This document shows, piece after piece, positions 52,548-61,932 of a DNA stretch of 64,000 nt. The first letter of the stretch is position 1. Every line of letters starts with the position of its first letter. The translations under genes were made by a program, and so were the position numbers. The notes under the pieces are model-generated. The model had not been told where the DNA came from, ran no database searches, and saw nothing but the letters and a program-made list of their open reading frames with translations. The DNA is from Ewingella sp049889095 (lineage in GTDB: Bacteria > Pseudomonadota > Gammaproteobacteria > Enterobacterales > Enterobacteriaceae), in the NCBI GenBank assembly GCA_049889095.1, contig JBLJFK010000007.1. One strand, written 5' to 3'.

Positions 52548-52952
52548 ATGAAAAAATTACGAAACTATGATTCCGCACCTGGCTGCTCAATGGAAGCAGC
52601 TCTCCATATCCTGGGCGGAAAATGGAAAGGGGTGATTCTGTATCATCTTTTAAAAGAAGGAACACTACGGTTCAGCGAACTGCAACGTCATCTGATTAGT
52701 ATTAATCAGAGGCTACTGACCAAGCAGCTGCGTGAACTGGAAGAAGACGGGCTGGTTATAAGAAACGTCTATGCCGTGGTTCCACCTAAAGTTGAATACT
52801 CCCTGAGTGAAGAGGGTAAAGAGCTGCATAAGCTGATACTAGACTTGAGTTTGTGGGGCAGAAAATGGCTTGAGAGAAGAGGCATGAAGACTGCGTTAGA
52901 AGAGGATCTGGATGCGTTTAAAGAGTTTCTTGGACAGAATTATCCAGACTGA
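52548..52952 (+). CDS. HxlR-family transcriptional regulator
   Basis: The 134-residue winged-helix regulator of the HxlR/YodB family shows the conserved GCSMEAALHILGGKWKGVILYHLL with the family cysteine (Cys14), then RFSELQRHLISINQRLLTKQLRELEEDGLV and the wing YAVVPPKVEYSLSEEG. Members sense electrophiles or aldehydes through this cysteine. It is divergent from the ene-reductase gene, a common arrangement for electrophile detoxification. Confidence 0.92.
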   Translation: MKKLRNYDSAPGCSMEAALHILGGKWKGVILYHLLKEGTLRFSELQRHLISINQRLLTKQLRELEEDGLVIRNVYAVVPPKVEYSLSEEGKELHKLILDLSLWGRKWLERRGMKTALEEDLDAFKEFLGQNYPD

Positions 52953-53071
52953 TATTAAGTAGTCACTGAATAATATAGTGTCTGATGAATATCGAAAGAA
53001 AAATCATTCGGCCAGAATATTAAGAAATACATGAGACTAAACGGTCTATTACGATCCAATGACCAGGGAAA

Positions 53072-54733
53072 ATGATGAGAATCACCCATTCTGTTTACGC
53101 GGCGGCGTTCGCTTTGCTAACCAGCACGGCGATGAACGCACAGGCTAAAAGTTTCAGCGAAGCCGACTGCCTGATGATGAAGCAAACCCACATCGGCGCA
53201 TCGCAGATTGGCTTGCCAACCCATGGCGCGGTGATAAATGCAGTGGCCATGGTCGGCCAGACCAGCGAAAGACACTGTCAAATCGAAGGTGCGATCAAGC
53301 CGGTTGACCCCACTGCGCCAGATATTAATTTCCAAATTAATCTGCCGCTGGTTTGGAATGGTAAAGCATTACAGTTGGGCGGCAGCGGGTTTAATGGTGC
53401 AGTACGCAAAACAGATACCGCGCGCTTTTCGCCAGCAGCCGTTCCGGGCGTGCTTAAACAGGGCTATGCCACTTTCGGCAGTGACGCAGGACATCAGGGT
53501 GGGATCTCCGACGCCTCTTTTGCGATGAATGATGAAGCCTGGAAAAATTTCACCGGTGCGCAGCTAAAGAAAACGCACGATGTGGCGCTTACGCTGATTC
53601 AGCAGGCGTATGGAGAAAGGCCCAAGCATATGTATTTTCAGGGGAACTCTCAGGGAGGTCATGAGGCGCTAGCCATAGTTCAGCACTATCCGCAAGATTA
53701 TGACGGCGTTATCGCCATTCAACCGGTTTATGACTTTATCGAATTACACATGGCAGGCACGCTGCTAGGCCAGGCAATTTATAATACGCCGGGCGCCTGG
53801 ATCTCTCCGGCGAAAGCCTCTCTGATTTCAAACGCAGTGTATGCAGTATGCGATCAACTGGATGGTCTCAGCGATGGCATCATCGCGAATATAAAAGCCT
53901 GCGACAAAACGTTTCGTCTCGAAGGCCTGCGCTGTAGCGATGGGAAAGATAGCGCGCCAACCTGCCTGTCAGATGTGCAAGTATCCTTAGTTCGAAAAAT
54001 GACCCAACCCCAGCCACTGGGTGTCACCCTGCCCACCGGCAACCATTTTGCCTCATGGCCAATATTGCAGGGGGCAGATGCGCCAACGCTGGTGAGCATG
54101 TTTGGTACGGGGGTCAATAAGTCAAAAGTCATTGCAGCCTCTGAGTTAAACGGTCAAACCGGACCACAACCAGGTACTGCTCCTGCACCTGCCAACTTGA
54201 TCATGTCCTTCCCTTACATCATGGGTGATCAGGTTGTACGTTACATTGTCACGCATAACTCTAAATATGACAGCTTATCGTTCGATCCGGCAGCGCATCA
54301 GGCACGTTTGCAAGAATTAGCCTCTCAGGTCGATGATGCTGACCCGGACATTCGCGCATTCGAGCAGCGCGGTGGCAAACTCCTGCTCATGCACGGCTCA
54401 ATAGATATGTCCGTTCCACCGGCAAATACGATCGCCTACTACGAAAAATTGCAGGCACGCTTCGGTGACAAAGCCCTGCATCAGTTTGTTCGTTTCTATA
54501 TTGCACCGGGTTTTGCGCATAACGGCGGCAGTTTCGCGATGAGCTGGGATTCTCTGGGCACGCTGGATAATTGGGTCGATAAAGGTATCGCGCCGGGTAC
54601 GCAAAAAATCATCGATACGCATTCGGCAACAGCAGGACGGGCACGCCCTCTGTGCGAATATCCGCAATATGCGCAATACCAGGGACATGGGGATAAAAAT
54701 TCCACCTCAAGTTTTCGCTGCGTGTTGGAGTAG
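53072..54733 (+). CDS. secreted tannase/feruloyl esterase family protein
   Basis: The 553-residue protein has a signal peptide (cleavage near MNAQA) and the tannase fold: LPLVWNGKALQLGGSGFNG, GSDAGHQGG, the nucleophile motif GNSQGGHEAL (Ser193), Asp in HGSIDMSVPP and His in GFAHNGG. Paired cysteines around CDQLDG and C-DKTF are typical of the family lid and calcium region. It hydrolyses ester bonds of plant phenolics (gallate or ferulate esters); the exact substrate is not predictable. Suggests exposure to plant material. Confidence 0.9.
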   Translation: MMRITHSVYAAAFALLTSTAMNAQAKSFSEADCLMMKQTHIGASQIGLPTHGAVINAVAMVGQTSERHCQIEGAIKPVDPTAPDINFQINLPLVWNGKALQLGGSGFNGAVRKTDTARFSPAAVPGVLKQGYATFGSDAGHQGGISDASFAMNDEAWKNFTGAQLKKTHDVALTLIQQAYGERPKHMYFQGNSQGGHEALAIVQHYPQDYDGVIAIQPVYDFIELHMAGTLLGQAIYNTPGAWISPAKASLISNAVYAVCDQLDGLSDGIIANIKACDKTFRLEGLRCSDGKDSAPTCLSDVQVSLVRKMTQPQPLGVTLPTGNHFASWPILQGADAPTLVSMFGTGVNKSKVIAASELNGQTGPQPGTAPAPANLIMSFPYIMGDQVVRYIVTHNSKYDSLSFDPAAHQARLQELASQVDDADPDIRAFEQRGGKLLLMHGSIDMSVPPANTIAYYEKLQARFGDKALHQFVRFYIAPGFAHNGGSFAMSWDSLGTLDNWVDKGIAPGTQKIIDTHSATAGRARPLCEYPQYAQYQGHGDKNSTSSFRCVLE

Positions 54734-54792
54734 GGATAATTTGAAGATCGTAAAGTATGGCAAAAGGAGTGGGTTGGCCACTTAGGGCTATT

Positions 54793-54831
54793 CGGTAAAA
54801 TTTAGGTTTTACCGGGCAATACATTGCCCGG
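54793..54831. terminator. two overlapping hairpins between convergent genes
   Basis: CGGTAAAA/TTTTACCG (54793-54814) and CCGGGCAAT/ATTGCCCGG (54812-54831) share three bases, so they cannot both form fully. They lie between the tannase-family and GFA-family genes and probably terminate both transcripts. No strong T runs. Confidence 0.5.
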
Positions 54832-54848
54832 CGGCGATAGGTTGCAAG

Positions 54849-55253
54849 CTATTTTGATAGATATGACAGATAACCCGTCACGCCCCCCGCCCCACCGTCT
54901 TTCGGATGATTGATCCCATCGATTACGTTGACAGGGGAAAAATCAAAGGGTGAAACACCTTCTATGCAGGCAACATTGACCGCATAGACCTCGGGATTAG
55001 AACGGCGCTGATGGAAGGTATAAATACCGCATATTGAACAGAAGTAATGAGCGGCCTCCCTGCTATTAAAACGATATTCAGTGAGCTGATCTCTGCCCTT
55101 TATTACCTCAACTCTTTTTGCCGATACAACTACGGCGCCGCGCATGCGGCAAAATGAACAGTTGCAACGAAGAATCGTTTTAAACCCGTCGACGAGTTCA
55201 ACGTTAAAGGCGACTGCACCACAATGGCACTGAGCAGAAATTTCGTTTGGCAT
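54849..55253 (-). CDS. GFA-family zinc-binding protein (glutathione-dependent formaldehyde-activating type)
   Basis: The 134-residue CENP-V/GFA protein has zinc ligands at Cys9, Cys11 (CHCG), Cys30, Cys32, Cys35 (CNCSFC), Cys72 and Cys75 (CSICG), followed by TFHQRR. The family includes the enzyme that joins formaldehyde with glutathione, but most members are uncharacterised. Start ATG 55253 has GGAG at the right distance; a longer frame upstream lacks the motif and is rejected. Confidence 0.88.
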   Translation of the reverse strand: MPNEISAQCHCGAVAFNVELVDGFKTILRCNCSFCRMRGAVVVSAKRVEVIKGRDQLTEYRFNSREAAHYFCSICGIYTFHQRRSNPEVYAVNVACIEGVSPFDFSPVNVIDGINHPKDGGAGGVTGYLSYLSK

Positions 55254-55727
55254 GACAATCTCCAGATGACAGGTCGGTGAAGCACGGCGATTAATGCGCT
55301 GCTGTCTGGCAATGGCGATAACGACCGCAGCCCATGAGATAGATAACGATTCCCTAGGCCAGAACAGGCACCAGTCCAGCAATAAGGACTCGCCCCATAC
55401 TAAGCAATTCATTGTCTTGGTTAAAACAAAGTTTCTTCATTTTAGAATGCGTAAATCCTCATGCATTCTCAATAGACTTGTTGCGCTCGTTGCTTAACCC
55501 CGGGCTTTCTGAGTCTCGCCAGCAAGCTAGAAATCTCATCCTGTTAACCGCCAAAAGTTAGATTTATAAAGTATTTACACCAGTAAATCGAATGCGTATT
55601 ATTCTCATTCGTTTTTGTCTATCTATGCACTCCCAGTCCCTGTCTGCGCTCCGGCTATTTCTGTTATTCACGTTCTTTCAGTCCGTAGCGCTCCCGCAGT
55701 GGTTGCCTCATATAACTATAAATCAGC
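55254..55727. other. GFA/fhuE divergent promoter region
   Basis: 474 bases without a recognisable gene. It carries the GFA promoter on the minus strand and the siderophore-receptor promoter on the plus strand, with a Fur-like site at 55591-55610. Confidence 0.5.
55591..55610. promoter_or_regulatory. Fur-like box upstream of the siderophore receptor gene
   Basis: AATGCGTATTATTCTCATTC resembles the AT-rich GATAAT-type Fur operator on its reverse strand (GAATGAGAATAATACGCATT) with several mismatches. It lies 118 to 133 bases before the likely receptor start. Iron control is expected for this family. Confidence 0.4.
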
Positions 55728-55742
55728 GTGTGGAAAATAATT

Positions 55743-57959
55743 ATGTTATTCATCTCAGGGATCAATGCAGTAAAGTTAGTGAAGAATGAAAGTAATAATA
55801 TAGGGTTGAAACTTTCACTTTCCGTTATTGCTGTGCTCATTTCCTCTTCACTTCATTCCGCCCAGGCAGCCGAAACCTCGAATAAAAAAACCACCGAGGA
55901 TACGCTGGTGGTCACTGGCCAGAATGACAATGATACCGGCAGTACGGCGCAGGATTACAGCGTGCCGGTGACCACGGCGGGCACCAAGATGGCGCTGACC
56001 CAGCGTGATATTCCTCAATCGGTCAGCATTATCAGCAAACAGCGCATGGAAGATCAGCAGCTACAGTCTCTCGGCGACGTGCTGAATAACACCACCGGCA
56101 TTACACAAAACGTGGCGGATATCGATCGCCGAACCTACTACTCACGCGGCTTCCTGATCGACAACTATATGGTCGATGGCATTCCGACCGTGTTCGAGCC
56201 ACGCTGGAACCTTGGCGACGCCGGGTCAGATACCGCGCTGTATGAGCATATCGAAGTGGTGCGCGGTGCTACCGGCCTGATGACCGGCCCAGGTAATCCA
56301 TCAGCGTCGGTTAACATGGTACGCAAGCACGCCGACAGCAAAGAATTCACCGGCAATGTATCCGCCACTTATGGCAGTTGGAACAAACAGCGTTATGTTG
56401 CAGATCTTTCCACGCCGCTGAGCGAATCAGGCAACGTACGTGGCCGTTTGGTCACCGGTTATCAGGACAACAACAGTTATATTGAGCGTTACGGCTCCCG
56501 GAAGAAATTTGTTTATGCCACAGTCGATGCGGATCTAACAGATTCCACCTTGCTTTCTGCTGGTTACGAATTCCAGCAAACCAATACCGACAGCCCAACA
56601 TGGGGCGGAATGCCGCGCTGGTATACGGATGGCAGCAAAACCAATTACCGTCGCGGTTTTAACTCAGCACCGGACTGGGCCTATAGTGACAAAGAGAGCA
56701 AAAAACTCTTCGCTACCCTGAAGCAGTCCTTCGACAATGGCTGGGTGGTTACGCTGAACGGCACTCATAACGAAACGCTCATCGACAGTAAAATGATGTA
56801 CATCGATGGTTACTTCGATAAAAGCACCGGGGCGGGCGTCTCTTCCTATGCCGGTTATCCGGTGGTAGGTGGAACGGGCTATAACACCGGTAAGCGTAAA
56901 GTAGACTCTGTTGATACCTTCGCCAGCGGTCCTTTCGAGCTGTTAGGCCGCCAGCATGAACTGATGACAGGCGTGAGTTACAGCAAGCAAAAAAACACGT
57001 ATTACGGTACATTTGAAAATATTTCGTCTGAAGATCTGGGCAACTTTAACGACTTTAACGGTCAGTTCAGCGAAACCGACTGGGGCGCGCGTACCTTGTC
57101 GCAGGAAGACACCATCCGCCAGAAATCCGCCTACGTCGCCACCCGCCTGTCACTGGCCGATCCGCTGCACCTGATCCTCGGCGCGCGTTATACCAACTGG
57201 AATTCTGACACCCTGACGGATAAGATCGAGAAGAACAACATCACGCCGTACGCCGGTCTGGTGTATGACATAAACGATACCTGGTCAACCTATGCCAGCT
57301 ATACCTCGGTGTTCCAGCCGCAGACTTACCGCGACATCAACGGTGCATACCTGTCTCCGGTCATCGGTAAAAATTATGAAGCGGGCGTAAAATCTGACTG
57401 GTTCAACAGCCGCCTGACCACATCGGTGTCCGTTTTCCGAGCCGAACTGGATAACGTAGCGCAGGCCTCCGGCCGCACCATTCCGGGCACGACTGAAGCG
57501 GCCTATGAAGGGAAGAGCGGCACCGTAAGCCGAGGCGTTGAATTTGAAGTGAACGGCGCAGTGACCGACAACTGGCAAGTCACGTTCGGCGGTACCCGTT
57601 ATATTGCCGAAGATGAAAATAACGTCGCGGTGAACCCGAACCTGCCACGCACCCAGTTGAAACTGTTTACCCGCTACCGCCTGCCGATGTTGCAGAAACT
57701 GACTGTGGGCGGTGGAGTTAACTGGCAGACTCACGTTTGGGACGATGTCTCAGGTCCGGATGGGGAAGGCACCCTTCATGCAGAACAAGGCAGCTATGCG
57801 CTGGTTAGCCTGTTCAGCCGCTATGAGGTCACCAAACAACTGTCCGTACAGGCGAATGTGAATAACCTGTTCGATAAGGAATATGACACCAGTGTGAACC
57901 AGTATATTGTCTATGGGGAACCAAGAAATATATCGGTGACAGCGAATTATTCTTTCTGA
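55743..57959 (+). CDS. fhuE: TonB-dependent siderophore receptor, FhuE-like
   Basis: The 738-residue outer-membrane receptor has a signal peptide (LSLSVIAVLISSSLHSAQA), TonB box DTLVVTG, plug domain (TQRDIPQSVSIISKQRMEDQ, YYSRGFLIDNYMVDGIPT, RGATGLMTGPGNPSASVNMV) and a 22-strand barrel. The barrel ends in the conserved NLFDKEYDT and a C-terminal aromatic (TANYSF). It closely resembles E. coli FhuE, which imports iron-coprogen and related hydroxamates. The start may be GTG 55728 or ATG 55743; I use the ATG. Confidence 0.92.
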   Translation: MLFISGINAVKLVKNESNNIGLKLSLSVIAVLISSSLHSAQAAETSNKKTTEDTLVVTGQNDNDTGSTAQDYSVPVTTAGTKMALTQRDIPQSVSIISKQRMEDQQLQSLGDVLNNTTGITQNVADIDRRTYYSRGFLIDNYMVDGIPTVFEPRWNLGDAGSDTALYEHIEVVRGATGLMTGPGNPSASVNMVRKHADSKEFTGNVSATYGSWNKQRYVADLSTPLSESGNVRGRLVTGYQDNNSYIERYGSRKKFVYATVDADLTDSTLLSAGYEFQQTNTDSPTWGGMPRWYTDGSKTNYRRGFNSAPDWAYSDKESKKLFATLKQSFDNGWVVTLNGTHNETLIDSKMMYIDGYFDKSTGAGVSSYAGYPVVGGTGYNTGKRKVDSVDTFASGPFELLGRQHELMTGVSYSKQKNTYYGTFENISSEDLGNFNDFNGQFSETDWGARTLSQEDTIRQKSAYVATRLSLADPLHLILGARYTNWNSDTLTDKIEKNNITPYAGLVYDINDTWSTYASYTSVFQPQTYRDINGAYLSPVIGKNYEAGVKSDWFNSRLTTSVSVFRAELDNVAQASGRTIPGTTEAAYEGKSGTVSRGVEFEVNGAVTDNWQVTFGGTRYIAEDENNVAVNPNLPRTQLKLFTRYRLPMLQKLTVGGGVNWQTHVWDDVSGPDGEGTLHAEQGSYALVSLFSRYEVTKQLSVQANVNNLFDKEYDTSVNQYIVYGEPRNISVTANYSF

Positions 57960-58361
57960 CGAATCTGTCCATCATACTGTTTAACTGCAATCATATTAAA
58001 GGTGATCGTTCGGGCGATCATCAAACTCAATAATGACTTTTATTTTCAGCCATTACTTCGCGCGATAATCTATTTATTAACTCGTCACGTCCTCCGATTT
58101 TCGAATGAACACTAAACGCACCACGGAGTAATCCGATAGGCAACCGTCTGTGATCATAGATTTGTATTGAATTTGTTAATCAGCCATTTCCCCTTAGCTT
58201 ATCAGACCTTCAGGAATAGACCGCAAGTCAAATGGCATATGTTAATGAAATGCTGACCATCACCATAAGTAATAGGCAGTGGCTATTGATCCTTAAAATT
58301 TGAAAAAATCGTTCTTTTTGCATGAATATCAAGTATCTATAAAGTATACGAGGATATCGTC
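57960..58361. other. 402-base intergenic region
   Basis: Contains a small hairpin TGATCG-TTCGGG-CGATCA (58003-58020) after fhuE, possibly a terminator, and AT-rich upstream sequence of the LuxR-type gene. Nothing else recognised. Confidence 0.45.
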
Positions 58362-58988
58362 GTGATATGCCACGATCTAATTACGATTAATTCAACAAAG
58401 AAACGTTACGTATTTAACGAGAATAGTCTTGTGTTATGGAGAATGCTAGTGAACATACTGTCTAATGATATTTTTTTTACTCTTGCAATGAAGCGCTTAG
58501 TACATGATATAAATAACGACGCCATTATACTGGATTGCGGTTCAGAGATAGGCTATTTCTTTATTATAAATAAGAAATTATTGTCAGATCTTGGCGATCT
58601 TGAACCGGTAAATGCTCTTTTTAGTTGCAAAGGTAATATGACACTCAGAAAATCTCCATTGCCTTTACTTCATAGGAATCTCTTTGAATCAAAATCTTTA
58701 GGCACAGAGTCTTCCATTCTAACATGTTTTGAACAATGTGTTATCGCATGCATTATCAATGGTATGTCTCAAGAGGATACTGCTGCAGAATGTAATTTCA
58801 GCAAGAAGTCAGTGAGCAGACTCAAAAGGAATGCAATGAAAAAACTTGGGTTTGAAAGTAATAGTAAGTTTTACTTAATGCTGTCTTTTTGGTGTCAGGT
58901 TTTTCCTCAGCTACTTGAATATGGCATCAAGGAAAACAGTACTGCTTTTATAGTTCGTGATAAATTTTATGCCTCTTTATTTTCTTAA
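58362..58988 (+). CDS. LuxR-type HTH regulator
   Basis: The 208-residue protein has a C-terminal LuxR/GerE helix-turn-helix (LTCFEQCVIACIINGMSQEDTAAECNFSKKSVSRLKRNAMKKLG, about 118-162) and an N-terminal region of unknown fold. Such orphan regulators in Enterobacterales often control fimbriae or biofilm genes. The gene is AT-rich compared with the core genes. The start at GTG 58362 is uncertain; ATG 58443 is an alternative. Confidence 0.72.
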   Translation: MICHDLITINSTKKRYVFNENSLVLWRMLVNILSNDIFFTLAMKRLVHDINNDAIILDCGSEIGYFFIINKKLLSDLGDLEPVNALFSCKGNMTLRKSPLPLLHRNLFESKSLGTESSILTCFEQCVIACIINGMSQEDTAAECNFSKKSVSRLKRNAMKKLGFESNSKFYLMLSFWCQVFPQLLEYGIKENSTAFIVRDKFYASLFS

Positions 58989-59081
58989 ATATCTAAAAAA
59001 CCGCCGGTTGCCAGAGTAAGAAGTCGACCTAAAACCGAGGTTTTCTGATTATGACGGGACTAAATTCGGTGAAAGGAACAG

Positions 59082-59324
59082 CTATCCATTATGATTAAAC
59101 TGGTTTCTTTTCATAGCAGGTGTTATTGGCATTGGGTAATGATCTGACCAATCGGGCCGTTCCCCACTCATAATTGCCTGTCGTTGGCTCGGGCTGATCC
59201 CCTGATTTAAGTCAGGCATCACTCGTTGTGTTGGATTTGTAGGTGGTACGATCTCAAACGTTTGTTCGTTGGCACATCCACATAGCATGACCAATATGCA
59301 ACTGGTAAGAGTATATCTGCGCAT
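59082..59324 (-). CDS. small putative lipoprotein
   Basis: The 80-residue protein has a lipoprotein signal with lipobox LCGC at about residues 14-17 and a hydrophilic proline-rich tail (IVPPTNPTQRVMPDLNQG, DWSDHYPMPITPAMKRNQFN). AGGTTAACT lies before the start. I recognise no named family; the N-terminal signal and the composition support a real envelope protein. Confidence 0.65.
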   Translation of the reverse strand: MRRYTLTSCILVMLCGCANEQTFEIVPPTNPTQRVMPDLNQGISPSQRQAIMSGERPDWSDHYPMPITPAMKRNQFNHNG

Positions 59325-59686
59325 AGTTAACCTCCACTGTTAACGATAGTACGTATAGAAAATAAGATCAGAAGCTTATACGAATTCCCTCTCTGGCAGT
59401 TCAAAACCATACCATCATATCAAGTGAAAAGCACTATTTGGGAGCCGGAAGAAGTGAAGCGTTACCCTCAACCAGGGATACAAGACACTTATCTAAGAAA
59501 AATTTAGAGAGTAATACTAACACCATTGTTGATTGTCCCATGTTCTGCTCCGTTATTGTTAAATGAAAGCTAAACAAGCGATCGAGAAATTTCATGAAAA
59601 AAATTTTCACGACAAGTTTGTATTAAATTCGTTGATCATCCGTTAATTATAGTGCTCGTAATTTCAGACCATTTCGGGGTGAAAAG
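59325..59686. other. intergenic region with a decayed signal-peptide start
   Basis: Beyond the lipoprotein promoter, an ATG at 59594 begins MKKIFTTSLY and then hits a stop at 59624-59626. It looks like the original signal sequence of the downstream gene. Otherwise nothing recognised. Confidence 0.4.
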
Positions 59687-60094
59687 GTGATTGTATGGGC
59701 TGAAAAACCCAATAATTGTGTAAAGGTCGATAAACAAAAGATCGAAAGTTTATTTGATAGCCGGAATGACTCACTTAAAACCGGAGATGCCAAACAGGTC
59801 ACTGCAAATTATCTCAGTGATTTGGTCCTGTTGCCTACAGTATCAAATCAGGTTCGACTGACTGACACTGAGCGTGTTGATTACTTTGAGCATTTTCTAG
59901 AGAATAAACCTGTAGGAAAAATTGATAGCCGCGCCATCAGGATCGGGTGTAATAAAGCTATCGATTCTGGTATTTACACATTTAAATTTAACGATAATAC
60001 CAGTGTAAAAGCCCGATATACTTTCACCTATGCGTGGGATGGAAAAGAATGGAAGATATCTTCTCACCACTCATCCGCAATGCCTGAATCCTAA
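59687..60094 (+). CDS. CaMKII-association-domain (SnoaL-like) protein, possibly 5'-damaged
   Basis: The 135-residue NTF2-like domain shows SLKTGDAKQVTANYLSDLVLLPTVSNQVR, YFEHFLENKPVGKIDSRAIRIG, ARYTFTYAWDGKEWKISSHH and the usual end SSAMPE. The family is often secreted with an MKK-type signal peptide. Here a GTG at 59687 would start a protein without signal, while an MKKIFTTSLY start upstream runs into a stop. It may therefore be a recently broken gene or use the GTG start. Function of bacterial members unknown. Confidence 0.65.
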   Translation: MIVWAEKPNNCVKVDKQKIESLFDSRNDSLKTGDAKQVTANYLSDLVLLPTVSNQVRLTDTERVDYFEHFLENKPVGKIDSRAIRIGCNKAIDSGIYTFKFNDNTSVKARYTFTYAWDGKEWKISSHHSSAMPES

Positions 60095-60115
60095 TTCAGT
60101 AGTGTTATAAAACGC

Positions 60116-60147
60116 ATTGAGTGACCAAAAAATCTTGGTCACTCAAT
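60116..60147. terminator. bidirectional terminator overlapping the FidL-like gene end
   Basis: ATTGAGTGACCAA pairs perfectly with TTGGTCACTCAAT (13 bp) around AAAATC. It lies between convergent genes and includes the stop codon of the FidL-like gene (60139-60141) inside its right arm. Confidence 0.72.
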
Positions 60148-60627
60148 ACAAATAAACTGCGGAGAATAAGGACTGCTGATCAAATAGGCATTTTCACGTA
60201 TTTTTTTTACCCGAACAGGAAATAACTTGTTGTCCCCCGTATTTTCCAACCACATCTGATAGAAATCTTTATCCAGAGTCGTGTCTAATGGAGATCTGAC
60301 TATTTTATCAATAATAAAGTTATAATTATTATCGTCAATTTTCACGCCGTGACTAAGGTAAACGGTTCGTTCAAGATATGATTTACTGTCCCCAGAGATA
60401 ACATCACCTTCAAATAAAATAATTCCCTGACCATTACCGTATAGCTCTAAATATTTTATAATTGAAAATGCCACCTGTATATGCCCAAGATCTATATTGA
60501 CTTTTACGAAAGCTTTGCAGTTTATCTCCAGTGGTTCTGACTTTCTTGTGAGAATAATGGATGACAGAATGATGGCTAAAATAATGGCTACATAGATATA
60601 CGCAACATTTCCCCGACTCAATCTCAT
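60139..60627 (-). CDS. FidL/YqeJ-like membrane protein
   Basis: The 162-residue protein has one N-terminal membrane helix (YIYVAIILAIILSSIILT) and a periplasmic domain (INCKAFVKVNIDLGHIQVAF, GQGIILFEGDVISGDSKSYL) with cysteines at NCKAF and FICIE. It resembles FidL-like proteins such as YqeJ, which are encoded beside ToxR-type regulators. It overlaps the regulator gene by four bases (ATGA), supporting a partner role. Confidence 0.78.
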   Translation of the reverse strand: MRLSRGNVAYIYVAIILAIILSSIILTRKSEPLEINCKAFVKVNIDLGHIQVAFSIIKYLELYGNGQGIILFEGDVISGDSKSYLERTVYLSHGVKIDDNNYNFIIDKIVRSPLDTTLDKDFYQMWLENTGDNKLFPVRVKKIRENAYLISSPYSPQFICIE

Positions 60628-61382
60628 GGTTTCACCAATGTGAAGTTATAAAAATTTTCACAGGATGAAAATTTATTATTATTTTCTTTTGTACATAAGG
60701 ATAAAAACACTCTGGAGTTACTTTCAGATATACTGGATTGTTCTTTATTAAAAATGAGCACTTGACCTTTCCCACATGTTAGCCCATTCGACTTTAGTAT
60801 ATTTTTTGCTTCCAGCATGGCTTCTGTTTTATTTTTCTCTGAAATATAGTCTAAAAAAATCATCTCGCATATCTTATTTTGTGCAGAAAGGCCTGCATTT
60901 TTTTTAGTGCTCTTGAAATGCAGCCAGATTATGGACACAAGCACAATAAGTAACAGCAAAACCAATAACCCCGTCAACGTTTTTTTCCCTCCACGCGCAA
61001 CGCTATAGACTACTGGTGGAACTGGCTCAGCCTTAAAGGTATCTTCTGTTTCTCGGGTAACCTGAACCCGTATTGCGGTGTTTATCTTAAAACCGATCTT
61101 TGGCAATGTGATGATAAGATCTTTGCATTCGAACGTTGCCAGGTTACGCCTGAGGATGCTGATGTACTGATTGAGACTGTTTCCTGAGGATTGGAGGCCA
61201 TGCTTGTCCCAAACGTGTTCAAGCAGGTTGTCGCGGGTAAGCTCACGCCCTTCAGATGTGATCAGGACTTCTAATAGGCGACAGGCAGGCAGGGGCAAGC
61301 TGATGATATCCTGAGTCTCAATATAAATCAGAGCTCCATCATCGGAATCAAAAATCACTTTATTATCAATAATGTAGATCAT
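60624..61382 (-). CDS. ToxR/YqeI-like transmembrane transcriptional regulator
   Basis: The 252-residue protein has a cytoplasmic OmpR-type winged helix (SEGRELTRDNLLEHVWDKHGLQSSGNSLNQYISILRRNLATFE, about 43-86, ending TLPKIGFKI), a linker, one membrane helix (TLTGLLVLLLLIVLVSIIWL, about 132-154) and a periplasmic sensor part with several cysteines. This is the CadC/ToxR layout. The gene pair with the FidL-like partner mirrors YqeI-YqeJ. Targets are unknown; such regulators often control fimbrial or secretion genes. Confidence 0.85.
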   Translation of the reverse strand: MIYIIDNKVIFDSDDGALIYIETQDIISLPLPACRLLEVLITSEGRELTRDNLLEHVWDKHGLQSSGNSLNQYISILRRNLATFECKDLIITLPKIGFKINTAIRVQVTRETEDTFKAEPVPPVVYSVARGGKKTLTGLLVLLLLIVLVSIIWLHFKSTKKNAGLSAQNKICEMIFLDYISEKNKTEAMLEAKNILKSNGLTCGKGQVLIFNKEQSSISESNSRVFLSLCTKENNNKFSSCENFYNFTLVKP

Positions 61383-61416
61383 CTATGCCTAAGCAAGTGT
61401 ATGTTATGGATTAATT

Positions 61417-61770
61417 TTAATTATTATGGAGGAAACTGCACTCGGAAATAATTGTTTCATTGATTTTCTTCTCAGAACCGTACCCAACTAACTTTTTAAA
61501 GCGCCGCTTAGTGGCAATACCTCTGACGCTACAGTCCTTGGAATCTGCCAGTGAAACGGCCGCACTGTATGCGTTATAGCAGATATCGCCATCATCAACA
61601 TGAAGTTTGCAGCGGCTGAATATCGCATAGCTTGAATCAGGGTGATTAATGTAATAATTGATTTCCGGGGAGTTTTTTAGATGGGTGAAAATTCTCGGAA
61701 GAAGTAAGACGGAGGACAAAATAAGCATACTAAAGCTAGCCAAAACTATAATCCAAAATCTCATTATCAT
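61417..61770 (-). CDS. small membrane-anchored hypothetical protein
   Basis: The 117-residue protein has an N-terminal membrane helix (FWIIVLASFSMLILSSVLLL) and a mostly hydrophilic periplasmic part with four cysteines (RCKLHV, DICYNA, DCSVRG, ECSFLH). I do not recognise the family. It lies 34 bases upstream of the ToxR-like regulator on the same strand, so the three genes probably form one operon. Confidence 0.62.
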   Translation of the reverse strand: MIMRFWIIVLASFSMLILSSVLLLPRIFTHLKNSPEINYYINHPDSSYAIFSRCKLHVDDGDICYNAYSAAVSLADSKDCSVRGIATKRRFKKLVGYGSEKKINETIISECSFLHNN

Positions 61771-61932
61771 GTCCCCTATAGCTTTGTTGAATAAATCTAA
61801 CTTTTAATCACTAACAGGAACAGATCACCACATCCGTGGTGATACCCCAGCAAGGCCAAAATGGTGCCCTCTCAATTATATCATGATCGCAATAATCCTT
61901 GCGAGTATTTAATCATAAACACAATAACCTCT

